Shown here: piece by piece, positions 14,273 through 22,732 of the stretch
Numbering within the stretch: the first letter of the stretch is position 1
How the letters are laid out: every line of letters begins with the position of its first letter
IMG/VR virus record: IMGVR_UViG_3300038701_002117
Span: 1-36,698 of that record
Source of the DNA: a virus
DNA length: 36,698 bases
Direction: 5' to 3' (one strand)
Made by a program: the position numbers and the translations under genes
The notes under the pieces: generated by a model
What the model saw: only the letters and a program-made list of their open reading frames with translations
Told to the model about the DNA's origin: nothing
Databases searched by the model: none

Positions 14273-17119
14273 TCAGAACCTCACATCATAGGTTGCAGAA
14301 AGTAGGGTAAACGCGGCCGGCTCGGTTTGGGATACCGTGATGCGCGGCTCGGTTCGCCAACCAGCTATCCCACCGACTCGGAGCGAGCCCGTAAACATCA
14401 GCTCCTCCAGGGTTTGGTCCGTGACGCCAACGTCCGTCAGGAGCGTGGGAAGCGGCGCGAGGGACTCGCCGTCAATCCCAACCGCCGCCGCCGCCGTGCG
14501 GTAGAGCTGGAGGAGGCAGCGCGGATATCGCATCTTGTTGAACGTCGCCGGAAACACCGAGCCGCGCCCCTTGAACGCCTGGAGCGTCAAGAGCGGAACG
14601 AACGGCAATCCAACCTCCAGCTCGAAATCGAACCGCAACACGTCCAGGTCGATGACATTTGACGACGGGGTGAACGGACCGAGCGGAACGCCGTCATTAT
14701 GGCAATACAGCTCCACGCCGTCCAAGTGGTCGAGCGTGATTGTCGCCGAAGTCTGACGCCGCAGGATAGCGATGGAGTCGCCAGCCGCGCGGCCGGTTGC
14801 GAAAGTCACGGTTTTCGCGCCGAGATTGATGGTTATCCCGTCCCGGTCGACAGGATCGTATCGCGAGCCGTTGAGCGCAAAGACTCCGATATCCGCCTCC
14901 TCGGCCGGCGAAGTGAATGTGTAGGTGAACACGGTTTGAGAAGCGGTCGCGTTGAAATACTCCACGTCGGGATTGGCGATCTTCTCTCCGGCGTCCGACA
15001 TGCTGTCCGCGTCGAATTTCTCGATTGCATCCCATGTGATTCCGCCGGCCGAAAAGGTCCGCCTGGTGATCGCCAGCGCCTTGCCGCTCTTGAATGCGAC
15101 GAACCCCACCAGCGCATCGCCGAGCCCTTCGATCCCGGTGACGAAGCGCGATCCGGCGAAAATCCCCACGTCGCGATCAATCGCCCATTCGACCGCCGGA
15201 ATCACATTCCCCTCCAGGTCGCGGCCGTTCGCCGTCGTCAGGAGTGTTGATGGGTCATCCTCGCGAACGCTCGGCCGGTGCTTCATGTCGTCAGGATTGC
15301 CGATCAAGTGCGGCGCTCGCAGCGACAGCGGAGGAGCAACGAAATTCTTGCGCGCATCGGAATAGACAACTTCGCGAAGCGAGCGCCCGGTTTTGTTCGC
15401 GAATATCGTCACATCGCCCACCACAAGCGGCGGAACGCTGGAGGAACAGCCGAACGCCGTTCCGAGCTTCAGCGCGAAATTGTCCGGCGTGATGGGCTCC
15501 GACGCTTGCGCGAATTCCGCCGTAGCCGTGAACACCATAAGCGCCTGACCGGCGACGATATCGCGGACAGTCACGTCGCCCTCCGCGTCGATGTCGCCGA
15601 TGATGGGCGAGCTTGCCACCGGCGAGTCGTCGCCTTCGAAATCTTGAGGAGCGTCGATGCGAGACCCTGCGATGACGTTCGGAGCGAAGGGAAACCCGCC
15701 AAGCCAGAGTCGACGCTGGTAGAACTCGCCGCAGCTTGGCCAGCCGCGCGTGTCACTGAACAGCGGCTCGGTCGCCGTCTTGCCTTGCTGCGGCGTGGAT
15801 ACGCTGATCGTGCCGGAGCCGGTGACGATGGACAGAACCAGGGTGGCCCAATTCGTGGAGCCTGACGCGCCGATGAATTCAACCTTGTAGATCGCCGCGC
15901 CGTTGCCGGTCTTTGAGGTTCGGTTCACGCGAACCGAAGCGCCGGTTACGGACTCGATCCTGTTTTCCAGGACTCCGGCGATGTTCGTTGAGAAGCCGCC
16001 GAGAAATGACCATGCGGCCGTCTCGCTGTCCTCGGAGTCGTAGGTGACTTTGAACGTCGCGCCGTCCGTCATGCTGGAAAAGTCCAGCTCCTGAATCTCG
16101 TTCGTCCCGGTCGCCCGCGGCCGGTCGCCGAAATTGAACTGCGGCCGCGAAACGTAATAGTAGCGGCCGGACTGCCAGTTTACAGTCTCGTTCCATTCCG
16201 TCGCCGCCGAGCTGAACGTGACGTTATCGAGCTTCTGGACAAACTGCGTCGCAACCTCGCTATGAAAGAGAAGGAGCGTATTCAGGCGCGCCGCCTTGCG
16301 AACGTCAGCCACGCGGGCGTTGTTGAATGGCGTCCGCAGCGAAACCACGAAATCGCCGTCCTCGGTGAACACGTCAGCCGTTCGCCCGGTCAGGATTACC
16401 GCGAATTCCTCGGACGACTCCGGCGAAATCTTGAAAGCCCGATGATTGCCCACCGCCGTGGAAGCATCGGCCCGCGTCGCCTCGGTCCGCATTTCCACCT
16501 TGTTGATGAAGAATTCGACCGTGTGGCTACCGTCGTTGAAATCCCCGTCAATCAGCCGGAGACGCCAGTAACGCGCCGTCGCCAGCGTGACGCCAGGAGC
16601 GTTCGCGAACCTCCTGTCCAGCTTGACCGTCCCAACCGCGATTGCGCCTCGCACAGTCCAGGCGCTGTCATCGGTCGAGCTTTCGAGAACAAGCATCGCG
16701 ACAAGTGACGGAGTTTCCGTGTCCTCCAGCCCGGCCGCCACCAGGTCCACGATATCGACGCGCTCGGCCGAGCCGAAATCGAAGTGAAGAACAACAAAGC
16801 TCGCCTTTCCCGCCTCGTCATATCCGCCGGTCGTAATCATCGCGTCGGAATCGTCAGTCCCGACAGCCGCGTCCGCGTCGCCGCCGTTCGGCGCTGTCAC
16901 AGTCACGCCGCTGGTCAGATCAAGCTGCGTCGTGATCCCGCGCTTGAATCTCTTGTGAGCCAGCGCCTCGCGCCGGCGAGCGCCGCCCTGCGGCAGAAAC
17001 CGGACATTCTCAGCCCGGCGAAGCGAGGAATAGAAGGCGTCGATATCGTCACGCCCGGCAAGTTGAGGATCAAGCTCGCCATTCGCGAAGCTGTTCACAA
17101 TATCCCGCTCGAAAGGCAT
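14273..17119 (-). CDS. Tail nozzle protein, gp12-like (tail tubular protein B)
   Basis: The 948-residue protein begins with the characteristic nozzle N-terminus: NSFANGELDPQLAGR (9-23), then ENVRFLPQGGARRREAL, the widespread pattern of N-x-F-x-x-GE-(L)-x-P and QGG-x-x-RR. The remainder is beta-rich, as expected for a protein forming the distal tail tube (T7 gp12 is 794 residues). The extra length could hold an added beta domain. Its start overlaps the tail-adaptor stop by one base (TGATG), the usual gp11-gp12 order. Confidence is high for the family. Confidence 0.88.
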   Translation of the reverse strand: MPFERDIVNSFANGELDPQLAGRDDIDAFYSSLRRAENVRFLPQGGARRREALAHKRFKRGITTQLDLTSGVTVTAPNGGDADAAVGTDDSDAMITTGGYDEAGKASFVVLHFDFGSAERVDIVDLVAAGLEDTETPSLVAMLVLESSTDDSAWTVRGAIAVGTVKLDRRFANAPGVTLATARYWRLRLIDGDFNDGSHTVEFFINKVEMRTEATRADASTAVGNHRAFKISPESSEEFAVILTGRTADVFTEDGDFVVSLRTPFNNARVADVRKAARLNTLLLFHSEVATQFVQKLDNVTFSSAATEWNETVNWQSGRYYYVSRPQFNFGDRPRATGTNEIQELDFSSMTDGATFKVTYDSEDSETAAWSFLGGFSTNIAGVLENRIESVTGASVRVNRTSKTGNGAAIYKVEFIGASGSTNWATLVLSIVTGSGTISVSTPQQGKTATEPLFSDTRGWPSCGEFYQRRLWLGGFPFAPNVIAGSRIDAPQDFEGDDSPVASSPIIGDIDAEGDVTVRDIVAGQALMVFTATAEFAQASEPITPDNFALKLGTAFGCSSSVPPLVVGDVTIFANKTGRSLREVVYSDARKNFVAPPLSLRAPHLIGNPDDMKHRPSVREDDPSTLLTTANGRDLEGNVIPAVEWAIDRDVGIFAGSRFVTGIEGLGDALVGFVAFKSGKALAITRRTFSAGGITWDAIEKFDADSMSDAGEKIANPDVEYFNATASQTVFTYTFTSPAEEADIGVFALNGSRYDPVDRDGITINLGAKTVTFATGRAAGDSIAILRRQTSATITLDHLDGVELYCHNDGVPLGPFTPSSNVIDLDVLRFDFELEVGLPFVPLLTLQAFKGRGSVFPATFNKMRYPRCLLQLYRTAAAAVGIDGESLAPLPTLLTDVGVTDQTLEELMFTGSLRVGGIAGWRTEPRITVSQTEPAAFTLLSATYDVRF

Positions 17120-17760
17120 CAGAACGCGCCTCCGAACCTGGCCTCGTCAATCTGGTCGGCATCGTCAAAAAGCCCCTCCTCGCCTGACGCCTGCGTGTCG
17201 GCTGTCATCGCCGCGCCGAACAGGCCGCCGCGCATGTTCTCGGATGGACTGCCGAAAGCGTTCTGTTGGTGCAGCGTTTGCTTTGCGGCGATTTCGGTGA
17301 CTGGCATCGCCAGGATCGCGGCGACAGCCTCAATCGCCAGGCGCTCGAAATACCCTGGCCACAGCTCCACCGGCTGGCGCTTCACATACTGAATGACGAT
17401 GGTCGACTCGTTCGTCATCACCCACCGGCTTTCGATTTCGTAGCGCGTCATTTTCCTGGCGTTGATCGCCGTCGTGTTGAATATCGCGAGCGGCCGGCCG
17501 ACCATTTCCGTTTTCGGAGTCGGCATGAGGAACGCATATCGCCACTGATTGACCGGCGTTTTCCCGCCGTCGATTTCCAGTGCTATGCGCTCTTTCGCGA
17601 AACCCCATTCGTAGCCGGAAAACAGGGACAGAATGCACGGCTCATAGAGCGCCGCGGCGTGTCGGCTTGCGTCGGAGCCGTCCGTAAGCGCCGCAATCTG
17701 CGTCTCGCCGAGAAGCGACAAGGCCGCGTTGATGATATCCAGGTCGCTTTCGTTCGCCAT
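17119..17760 (-). CDS. Tail adaptor protein, gp11-like (tail tubular protein A)
   Basis: The 213-residue protein connects the portal to the nozzle. The N-terminus, DIINAALSLLGETQI, followed by a helix with AALYEPCILSLF and the aromatic GYEWGFAKERIAL, is the recognisable gp11/gp4-type adaptor pattern (T7 gp11 is 196 residues). Then comes a beta segment around PVNQWRYAFLMPT and a C-terminal helix. It is the first gene after the terminator at 17772-17805, so its transcript depends on readthrough or an unseen promoter. High confidence by motif and order. Confidence 0.87.
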   Translation of the reverse strand: MANESDLDIINAALSLLGETQIAALTDGSDASRHAAALYEPCILSLFSGYEWGFAKERIALEIDGGKTPVNQWRYAFLMPTPKTEMVGRPLAIFNTTAINARKMTRYEIESRWVMTNESTIVIQYVKRQPVELWPGYFERLAIEAVAAILAMPVTEIAAKQTLHQQNAFGSPSENMRGGLFGAAMTADTQASGEEGLFDDADQIDEARFGGAF

Positions 17761-17771
17761 CGTCAGCTCCT

Positions 17772-17805
17772 AAAAAAGCGGGCCGGACCGTCGCCAGTCC
17801 GGCCC
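17772..17805 (-). terminator. Rho-independent terminator after the capsid unit
   Basis: On the minus strand a perfect 9-bp stem, GGGCCGGAC/GTCCGGCCC (17797-17805 and 17780-17788), with an 8-base loop is followed by GC and six T. It lies between the small capsid-adjacent gene and the tail adaptor gene. It would reduce transcription of tail genes relative to capsid, a common way to keep the stoichiometry right. Confidence 0.9.
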
Positions 17806-17842
17806 TTCCCCCATTTGGCGGCCCAGGTTGAAGGTGGGGGAA

Positions 17843-18091
17843 TTACGCGAAGGCGTCCACCGCGGCGATGGTCACGACGCCCGCCGAAATCGCCGAAACG
17901 TGGCAATCGAAATCGAAGTCGGTGGCGTGGACCGCGATGCGGTCGCCGACCGAAAGCATGTTCGCCGCATCGTTGAAGTAGTTGGAGCCCTTCACCGCCG
18001 CGCGGTTGTCGGAGCCGGAGTCGTAGCTCCAAAGCTTCGGACCGGAGCCGGAGCCGGAGTGGTTTTCGAGATTGCGAAGCGTCAGCGCCAT
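17843..18091 (-). CDS. Small capsid-adjacent protein, possible head decoration
   Basis: The 82-residue protein starts at ATG 18091 with a GGAGGG site a few bases upstream. After a Gly/Ser-rich segment, it has KLWSYDSGSDNRAAVKG, then YFNDAANMLSVGDRIAVHA, and finally short beta strands. The YFN...L..GD.I pattern is common in small proteins encoded right after the major capsid gene of many phages and is usually annotated as a structural protein of unknown function. Its place between capsid gene and terminator means it is made in large amounts. A head-decoration or fibre role is plausible but unproven. Confidence 0.78.
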   Translation of the reverse strand: MALTLRNLENHSGSGSGPKLWSYDSGSDNRAAVKGSNYFNDAANMLSVGDRIAVHATDFDFDCHVSAISAGVVTIAAVDAFA

Positions 18092-18110
18092 TGCGCCCTC
18101 CTGTGGTTGA

Positions 18111-18137
18111 GCGGCCGGGCGATGGGCGCCCGGCCGC
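18111..18137. repeat. 11-bp hairpin between capsid and next gene
   Basis: GCGGCCGGGCG (18111-18121) and CGCCCGGCCGC (18127-18137) form a perfect stem with a 5-base loop. No T-run follows on either strand, so intrinsic termination is unlikely. It may protect the 3' end of the capsid message or mark RNA processing. The same core hairpin, GCCGGGCG-CCCAT-CGCCCGGC, occurs on the + strand at 34412-34432. Confidence 0.75.
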
Positions 18138-18143
18138 CTTGGG

Positions 18144-18989
18144 TTACGTGGACTGGACGCAGACCGCCTCAACAATGCCGAGCGCGTCGATGTCGACCGA
18201 GCCCGCCTTGAAAAGCATGTTCGCCAGCCAGGAAGTCTTCGTGGGAATGTAGTTGACTTCCATCCGCTTATCCAAGCCGATGGCCAGGCCCATCGAGGAT
18301 TTCGCGTAGGCGTAATTCGTGCGGTCATTGGTCGAGAGCGGGAGTCCGCCCTCGCCGGCGCGGTTCTCGATCCACTTGAAGCCGAACCCCATGAAGGAGT
18401 TCAGCTGACCGGACGTGAGCGCCTGGACGCTGTTGAAATCCGTGCTGGTCGTCTCGGTCTCGCCGAGAAGTCCCTCACGGTTCGCGAAGGAGCCCACCCA
18501 CGTAAGCTCCTCGTCCATGACGCCCTGTTCGCCGAGGAGACGGGAGCCGCGCCGGAGCTTGGTCACGTTCAGGTCGGACGAGGAGCCGCCGACGCTGGAC
18601 GCGATGGTGAGCGTAGAGGATGCGGCGTCGAGCGCGTCGAGAATCAGCTGGTCCTCGCGCCGGCCGATGGCCTTGGCGATGATCTCCGCCAGCTCGGTGC
18701 GCTCATCGAAATTCACCGCCATATTGTCGAAAACGTCGGTGTATTCCGGAGCGTTCCAGTCCTCCAGGGTCGCGGTGCGGTTCGAGTGCTGGAGGTTCAT
18801 GGGCACCACGTCGGTCTGCGGAACGCGCGGAGTCGCCGTGCCGGCCGCCATCTTCGGGAAGCGATGCGTAGCGCCGACCACGCCAGACTTGACGCGGACC
18901 GTATCGCGCAGCTTCCCCGAGCCCTGGTAGGCGTGTTTCACTTCCGTGTCGAAGGAGGCAATCTGCGCCGTCGTCAGTGAGGTGGACAT
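18144..18989 (-). CDS. Major capsid protein
   Basis: The 281-residue protein has the layout of a podovirus HK97-fold capsid protein of the short type found in BPP-1-like and related phages. It has an extended N-terminal arm, a central region with MNLQHSNRTATLEDWNAPEY (64-83), a long spine helix (RTELAEIIAKAIGRREDQLI), and a C-terminal beta region with RMEVNYIPTKTSWLAN. It follows the scaffold gene, has its own promoter just after a terminator, and has an AGAGGG ribosome site. The 5' leader is about 90 bases. All of this fits the most abundant virion protein. Confidence 0.88.
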   Translation of the reverse strand: MSTSLTTAQIASFDTEVKHAYQGSGKLRDTVRVKSGVVGATHRFPKMAAGTATPRVPQTDVVPMNLQHSNRTATLEDWNAPEYTDVFDNMAVNFDERTELAEIIAKAIGRREDQLILDALDAASSTLTIASSVGGSSSDLNVTKLRRGSRLLGEQGVMDEELTWVGSFANREGLLGETETTSTDFNSVQALTSGQLNSFMGFGFKWIENRAGEGGLPLSTNDRTNYAYAKSSMGLAIGLDKRMEVNYIPTKTSWLANMLFKAGSVDIDALGIVEAVCVQST

Positions 18990-19099
18990 TTCTAGCCCTC
19001 TGTTTCGATTTCCGGTTGAGAGGATCGAGGGCGTTGGTCGCTTCGGCCTTCCGGCTTTTCCGGTGGGTGCGAAGCGCCGCGGGTCGGCATCCGCGAAAG

Positions 19100-19129
19100 G
19101 TTATGCAGGATTTTCCGTCAGACCGTCAA
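19100..19129 (-). promoter_or_regulatory. Sigma70-like promoter for the capsid gene
   Basis: On the minus strand TTGACG (19124-19129) is followed after 18 bases by CATAAC (19100-19105). The -35 matches consensus in 5 of 6 positions and the -10 in 4 of 6. It lies immediately downstream of the terminator at 19131-19162 and about 110 bases before the capsid ATG, so capsid transcription would be independent of the scaffold transcript. Confidence 0.65.
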
Positions 19130-19130
19130 G

Positions 19131-19162
19131 AAAAAGAGCGGCCGTGGGGACGGCCGCTCTTT
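19131..19162 (-). terminator. Rho-independent terminator after the scaffold gene
   Basis: GAGCGGCCGT (19136-19145) and ACGGCCGCTC (19150-19159) form a 10-bp stem with a GGGG/CCCC loop, extended by A-T pairs. On the minus strand it ends in TTTTTCTT. It closes the scaffold transcript just before the capsid promoter. On the + strand the following run is shorter, so any bidirectional function would be weak. Confidence 0.87.
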
Positions 19163-19214
19163 CTGTTCCGGGAGCTACGCAAGAGGGAACAAACGCAACT
19201 CGGAGCGAGACTCC

Positions 19215-20273
19215 TTATAGCGCGCTGGAACGGATTGAACCAGAGGGAGAATCGCCGAAAGCCTTGTCCATGTCCGCCTGCGCTTTCTTGATCGCCGCAT
19301 CCCGCTCCGGTCCGCCCTTCATGTTCAAGGCGGCCGAGTAATTGGCGCGCGCCGTCTCCTCGGTCACCGCGCCTTCGCCCCCGTCGAAGTTGAGCGGAAT
19401 CGGCTTCTCGCCGAGCCGGTCCGTGAGGATCGAATAGAACAGCGCGGCCGCCTCGGCCGTTCCCACCATTTCATCGAAGGTCGCGCGCTGGTCGTCGGTG
19501 ATGATGCGCCGCTCCAGCAGTCCGTCCGCGAAGTTGGCCACGGTGTTGACCATGACTCCGGCGTTCTCGCGGCCGGCAATCTCGGTCAGCTTCTCCAGCT
19601 CGGCCGCCCCGGAAATCTGCCGCGCCTCCTCCGGCGTCGCCAGGATCGGAACGCCCGCCGCGTCAGTCGCGGCGAACCCCTCGCGAATGAAACTCTCAAA
19701 CGCTTGCGGCGACAAACCAGCCTTGTGCGCCGCGCCGCGCCAGGCGTCCAGGAACGGCTTCGAGGAGTCCCGCGTCAGAGCCGCCGCCACCCGGTCGTCG
19801 TCGCCCTGACTGGCGATCTGGTAATCCTCCGGCTTGGCTGGAGCCTGGCCGCCGCCATCGCCCTCGCCGCCTTCCTTTCCGGATATCGCCTTTCTCGCGC
19901 CCCTGTAGGCTTCATAGACCTTCTGCAAGGTCTCCTCAGCCGTGGAGCCCTGAAGATGCGAGGCGACGTAATCCGGCGCTTTGTAGTTACCACCCTCGCC
20001 GTCGCCGCCTTTCTCGCCGCCTTCCGGCTTCTCGCCACCCTTGGCGGCGTGATTCAGAATGGAGCTGTCACCGCCCGCTCCATCGCCACCAGACCCACCG
20101 TCGCCAGGCTGGCCGCCTTCGCCGCCGCCTCCAGCTCCAGCTCCGCCGCCTTCGCCGTTTCCCGCGCCGTCGCCGCCATCGCCAGCTCCGCCACCCTCAC
20201 CGCCGCCAGCGCCGCCGCCCTCTTTGTCGAAGGCGACGCCGCCAGCCAGCAGTCGCAGAATCCACGTTGGCAT
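19215..20273 (-). CDS. Capsid scaffolding protein with Gly-rich N-terminal region
   Basis: The 352-residue protein lies just upstream of the capsid gene, the standard scaffold position. Residues about 19-70 are a low-complexity Gly tract with Glu, Asp and Ala. The rest is acidic and helical, with a KPEDYQI motif (147-153) and LDAWRGAAHKAGLS (175-188), seen in phage scaffold proteins where the helix packs against capsid. The C-terminus, with positive residues (KKAQADMDKA), probably binds the capsid. Its ATG overlaps the stop of the upstream gene by one base. The Gly tract is unusual and may make a flexible, easily cleared core. Confidence 0.82.
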   Translation of the reverse strand: MPTWILRLLAGGVAFDKEGGGAGGGEGGGAGDGGDGAGNGEGGGAGAGGGGEGGQPGDGGSGGDGAGGDSSILNHAAKGGEKPEGGEKGGDGEGGNYKAPDYVASHLQGSTAEETLQKVYEAYRGARKAISGKEGGEGDGGGQAPAKPEDYQIASQGDDDRVAAALTRDSSKPFLDAWRGAAHKAGLSPQAFESFIREGFAATDAAGVPILATPEEARQISGAAELEKLTEIAGRENAGVMVNTVANFADGLLERRIITDDQRATFDEMVGTAEAAALFYSILTDRLGEKPIPLNFDGGEGAVTEETARANYSAALNMKGGPERDAAIKKAQADMDKAFGDSPSGSIRSSAL

Positions 20274-20839
20274 CAGCGCGCCGCCGCTTCCATCGCCGCC
20301 GTGTTGGCGTCGCGGATCGTCATTTCAAGCGCGTCCGTCATGGTGGCGAACGCCTTGCGGTAGGCAGCGAGCGGCTTGAAGTCAGCCACGCGCGTGTCGG
20401 TCGCGTTGGCGATGAACACGAACGCATCCAGCGCCTTGAACGCCTCCGCCTGCGAAGCGCGCATTGCGTCGATGGACTGGCCGACGCGCCGCGCCGAGCC
20501 CTGGCGGAATGCGCGCGATTTCAGCTCCTCGCCGTCATCGAGCGATTGCAGCGACATGAACCCGGCCGAGACCGTTTCCGCGTCGGGAAATTCGGTCATC
20601 GAGCGGCGCACGGCCGCCAGCTCCTCGGTCGCCTTCTCCAGCTTCGCCAGCGCCTCATCGCGCTCGCGCACCAGCGCCTCAGCGTTGGCGATGTTGTCAG
20701 GCGTCATGAAAACGCCCTCGCCCTCACCGCCGCCCACGTCGCCGGTCGCCGTGATCGTGTCGTCAGCCAGCTCCTGCGCCGGCTTCTCCTGCGGCTTGGC
20801 GTCAGCCTTCGCCGCCGTCTCTGCTTTCTTGGTCGCCAT
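20273..20839 (-). CDS. Hypothetical helical protein before the scaffold gene
   Basis: The 188-residue protein has a Lys/Ala-rich start, a Gly/Glu patch (GGGEGEG) and a coiled-coil stretch at about residues 50-80 (NIANAEALVRERDEALAKLE). A helical C-terminal half follows. I do not recognise a family. It lies between the Bbp19-like gene and the scaffold, overlapping both, so it is likely part of head assembly or a minor virion component. It starts at ATG 20839 with GGGAGAAG upstream. Confidence 0.72.
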   Translation of the reverse strand: MATKKAETAAKADAKPQEKPAQELADDTITATGDVGGGEGEGVFMTPDNIANAEALVRERDEALAKLEKATEELAAVRRSMTEFPDAETVSAGFMSLQSLDDGEELKSRAFRQGSARRVGQSIDAMRASQAEAFKALDAFVFIANATDTRVADFKPLAAYRKAFATMTDALEMTIRDANTAAMEAAAR

Positions 20840-21095
20840 GTTCTTCTCCCATCACCAGGTCGAGGATTTCGTGAACGACGCTCGCCGCGCCTTCACGGTA
20901 GAAACCGAAGGACTCCGCCTCACCAGGAACGAAGCGGGACGGCGCTATATAGCGCCTCACCAGGTCCGCGAGAACAGCACGGCCGGCGTCAGTGTCGAAC
21001 ACCGCCGCGTAAATCTCGCGCTCGACTCCAGCTCGCGGATCGGCCGACGCGGTAATGATCACGTCGGAAAGCCAGTCATCCAGTTGGTTTGTCAC
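20802..21095 (-). CDS. Bbp19-family structural protein
   Basis: The 97-residue protein contains the pattern seen in the Bbp19 family, named from Bordetella phage BPP-1: a phrase like FDTDAGRAVLADLVRRYI, then SRFVPGEAESFGFYREGAASVV, and a final helix. These small proteins are encoded beside the portal gene in many podoviruses and are regarded as structural, with no known activity. It starts with GTG at 21095, overlapping the portal stop (GTGA), and its 3' end overlaps the next gene by 38 bases. Confidence 0.75.
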   Translation of the reverse strand: MTNQLDDWLSDVIITASADPRAGVEREIYAAVFDTDAGRAVLADLVRRYIAPSRFVPGEAESFGFYREGAASVVHEILDLVMGEEHGDQESRDGGEG

Positions 21096-22732
21096 GCCGC
21101 CCTCGCTTGCGCTTCCTGTTCAGCCACGCGCCCCGCCACCGCCGGGTCGCCGCCTTCCTGCGCCGCAAGGCGCTGCGCCAGGCCCTTCATGGCTTTCTTT
21201 CGATCCTCCTCGGAATTGAGGAAGTCCGCGCCGATATCCATAAGGCGCGCAATCTCCATCGCTGCGGCGTCCAGCTTGACGATGACGCCCGCCATTTCCT
21301 GGCCGCCGAGCGTGGTTAGAATCTCGATGAAGCGCACCAGGTTCTCCACGCTGCGAAGCGCCTCGGCTTGCGCGAGCGGCGAGCGGAGTCGAACGTCCAC
21401 ATAGAACCCGTCGATTTCGAGCCCCGCCAGGTCGATGATTTGGCGGCGCTCCAGAATATCCACAACGCGCGCCGCGGCCGGGACGATGAATTCCGCGTAA
21501 AGCCGGGCGAAGCCGGCCGCCTGGTCGGAAAGAAGCTCGCGCGCCCGCTCAACGAATTCGGTCGCCGTGCGGATCGGCCCCGCCGTGGATGGCAGAGAGT
21601 TATCGCCGAGAACCTTGCGAATGTTCTCTTGCAGCTTTTCCAACAGCAGCTCGCCGAAATTCAGGTCCGCCCGCGTGTCGAGCCTGGTCAGCGAATTCTG
21701 GTCGCGCACCTTGATGACCGCCGCCGGCTTGATCTTGACTGGCCCTGTGTGGCGCTCGGTCGCCTTCCAGACGCCAGCCAACTCCAGGGCGCACGATTTC
21801 AGCGTCAGCTCGGTGATCTTGTTCGCCGTGCGGATATCCGGCAGCGCGAAGATAACCGGACCGCGGCCGCGGTTCTCGCCCGCCACCTTGTAGTAGCGCG
21901 GCGAAATGAAAGCCGGAGTCCGCGAAACGCGCTCCACGATCCGCTCGCACGTGTTCCGGCCGCGCATGTAGAACACTTCGAACCGATAGCCGCCCTGGCG
22001 CGGCGAAGTTTTGGGCGCCGCTTTTTCGTCGTAGTAGACGATAGACGCGAACCGGACCGGCACGTCGCATTTCTTCTGATCCTCGGCGAGCCTGGTCAGC
22101 TCCTCGGTCATCTTGGCGTCCGGCCATTCCCTGGTCACGTCGGACGGCTTGACCTCGTGCCAGAAATACCACTGATCCACGTTCCCTTGCGCGCCTTCGA
22201 CCGGGTAGAAATGCGACGATGGCAGGGCGCGGAAAACCGCCGGCATCCCGACAGCCGGCTGGCCGTCCTCGCCGATATTCTCCTGGATCGACATTCCGCC
22301 GGTCCCGAACATGTAGTCCACATACATTTCATTGGACGCGGCCCCGAAATTCGGATGACCGAAAACAGCGTTGGCCACCTTGGAAATGCGCTGGAACTTG
22401 CCGCGCGCCTCCTCTTTCGATGATCCGTAGACCTTCTGAAACGTCTCGTCGTCCAGCGCCTCGCCGGCCGGACCCACGACGATTTCCAGCCACTCCTGGA
22501 ATTGCGGCGTCAGGTCGGATGAAAGCCGGCCGGCGGCCCGCATGACGGACACGCCCGCCGAACTGTCATAGGCTCGGCCGGGTTTCTTCTCGCCCTTCGC
22601 GCGCTTGTAGAAGTTTTCGCGGTCGGGGACCGTCAATTCCATCGCCTCGCGCAACAGCTCGTCACTTGTCGACTTGTCGCTTTCCGCCTTGCGGATGCGC
22701 TTGCCTGCCAGCTCCTCGCTCCACTGCGCCAT
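21092..22732 (-). CDS. Portal protein (head-tail connector, gp8-like)
   Basis: The 546-residue protein matches the podovirus head-to-tail connecting protein family (T7 gp8, 536 residues). Early it has SGVSVMRAAGRLSSDLTP and QEWLEIVVG, then the membrane-free wing region with FYMRGRNTCERIVER, and a central helix-rich stem with ITELTLKSCALELAGVW. GDNSLPSTAGPIRTATEF (378-395) is typical of the family's conserved P-x-R-T-A-x-E segment. Twelve copies would form the DNA channel and the terminase dock. One-base overlap with the preceding stop. Confidence 0.9.
   Translation of the reverse strand: MAQWSEELAGKRIRKAESDKSTSDELLREAMELTVPDRENFYKRAKGEKKPGRAYDSSAGVSVMRAAGRLSSDLTPQFQEWLEIVVGPAGEALDDETFQKVYGSSKEEARGKFQRISKVANAVFGHPNFGAASNEMYVDYMFGTGGMSIQENIGEDGQPAVGMPAVFRALPSSHFYPVEGAQGNVDQWYFWHEVKPSDVTREWPDAKMTEELTRLAEDQKKCDVPVRFASIVYYDEKAAPKTSPRQGGYRFEVFYMRGRNTCERIVERVSRTPAFISPRYYKVAGENRGRGPVIFALPDIRTANKITELTLKSCALELAGVWKATERHTGPVKIKPAAVIKVRDQNSLTRLDTRADLNFGELLLEKLQENIRKVLGDNSLPSTAGPIRTATEFVERARELLSDQAAGFARLYAEFIVPAAARVVDILERRQIIDLAGLEIDGFYVDVRLRSPLAQAEALRSVENLVRFIEILTTLGGQEMAGVIVKLDAAAMEIARLMDIGADFLNSEEDRKKAMKGLAQRLAAQEGGDPAVAGRVAEQEAQARAA

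Noticed and set aside
18111-18137. Intrinsic terminator after the capsid gene
   Set aside because: Perfect stem but no T-run on either strand; the real terminator is at 17772-17805.
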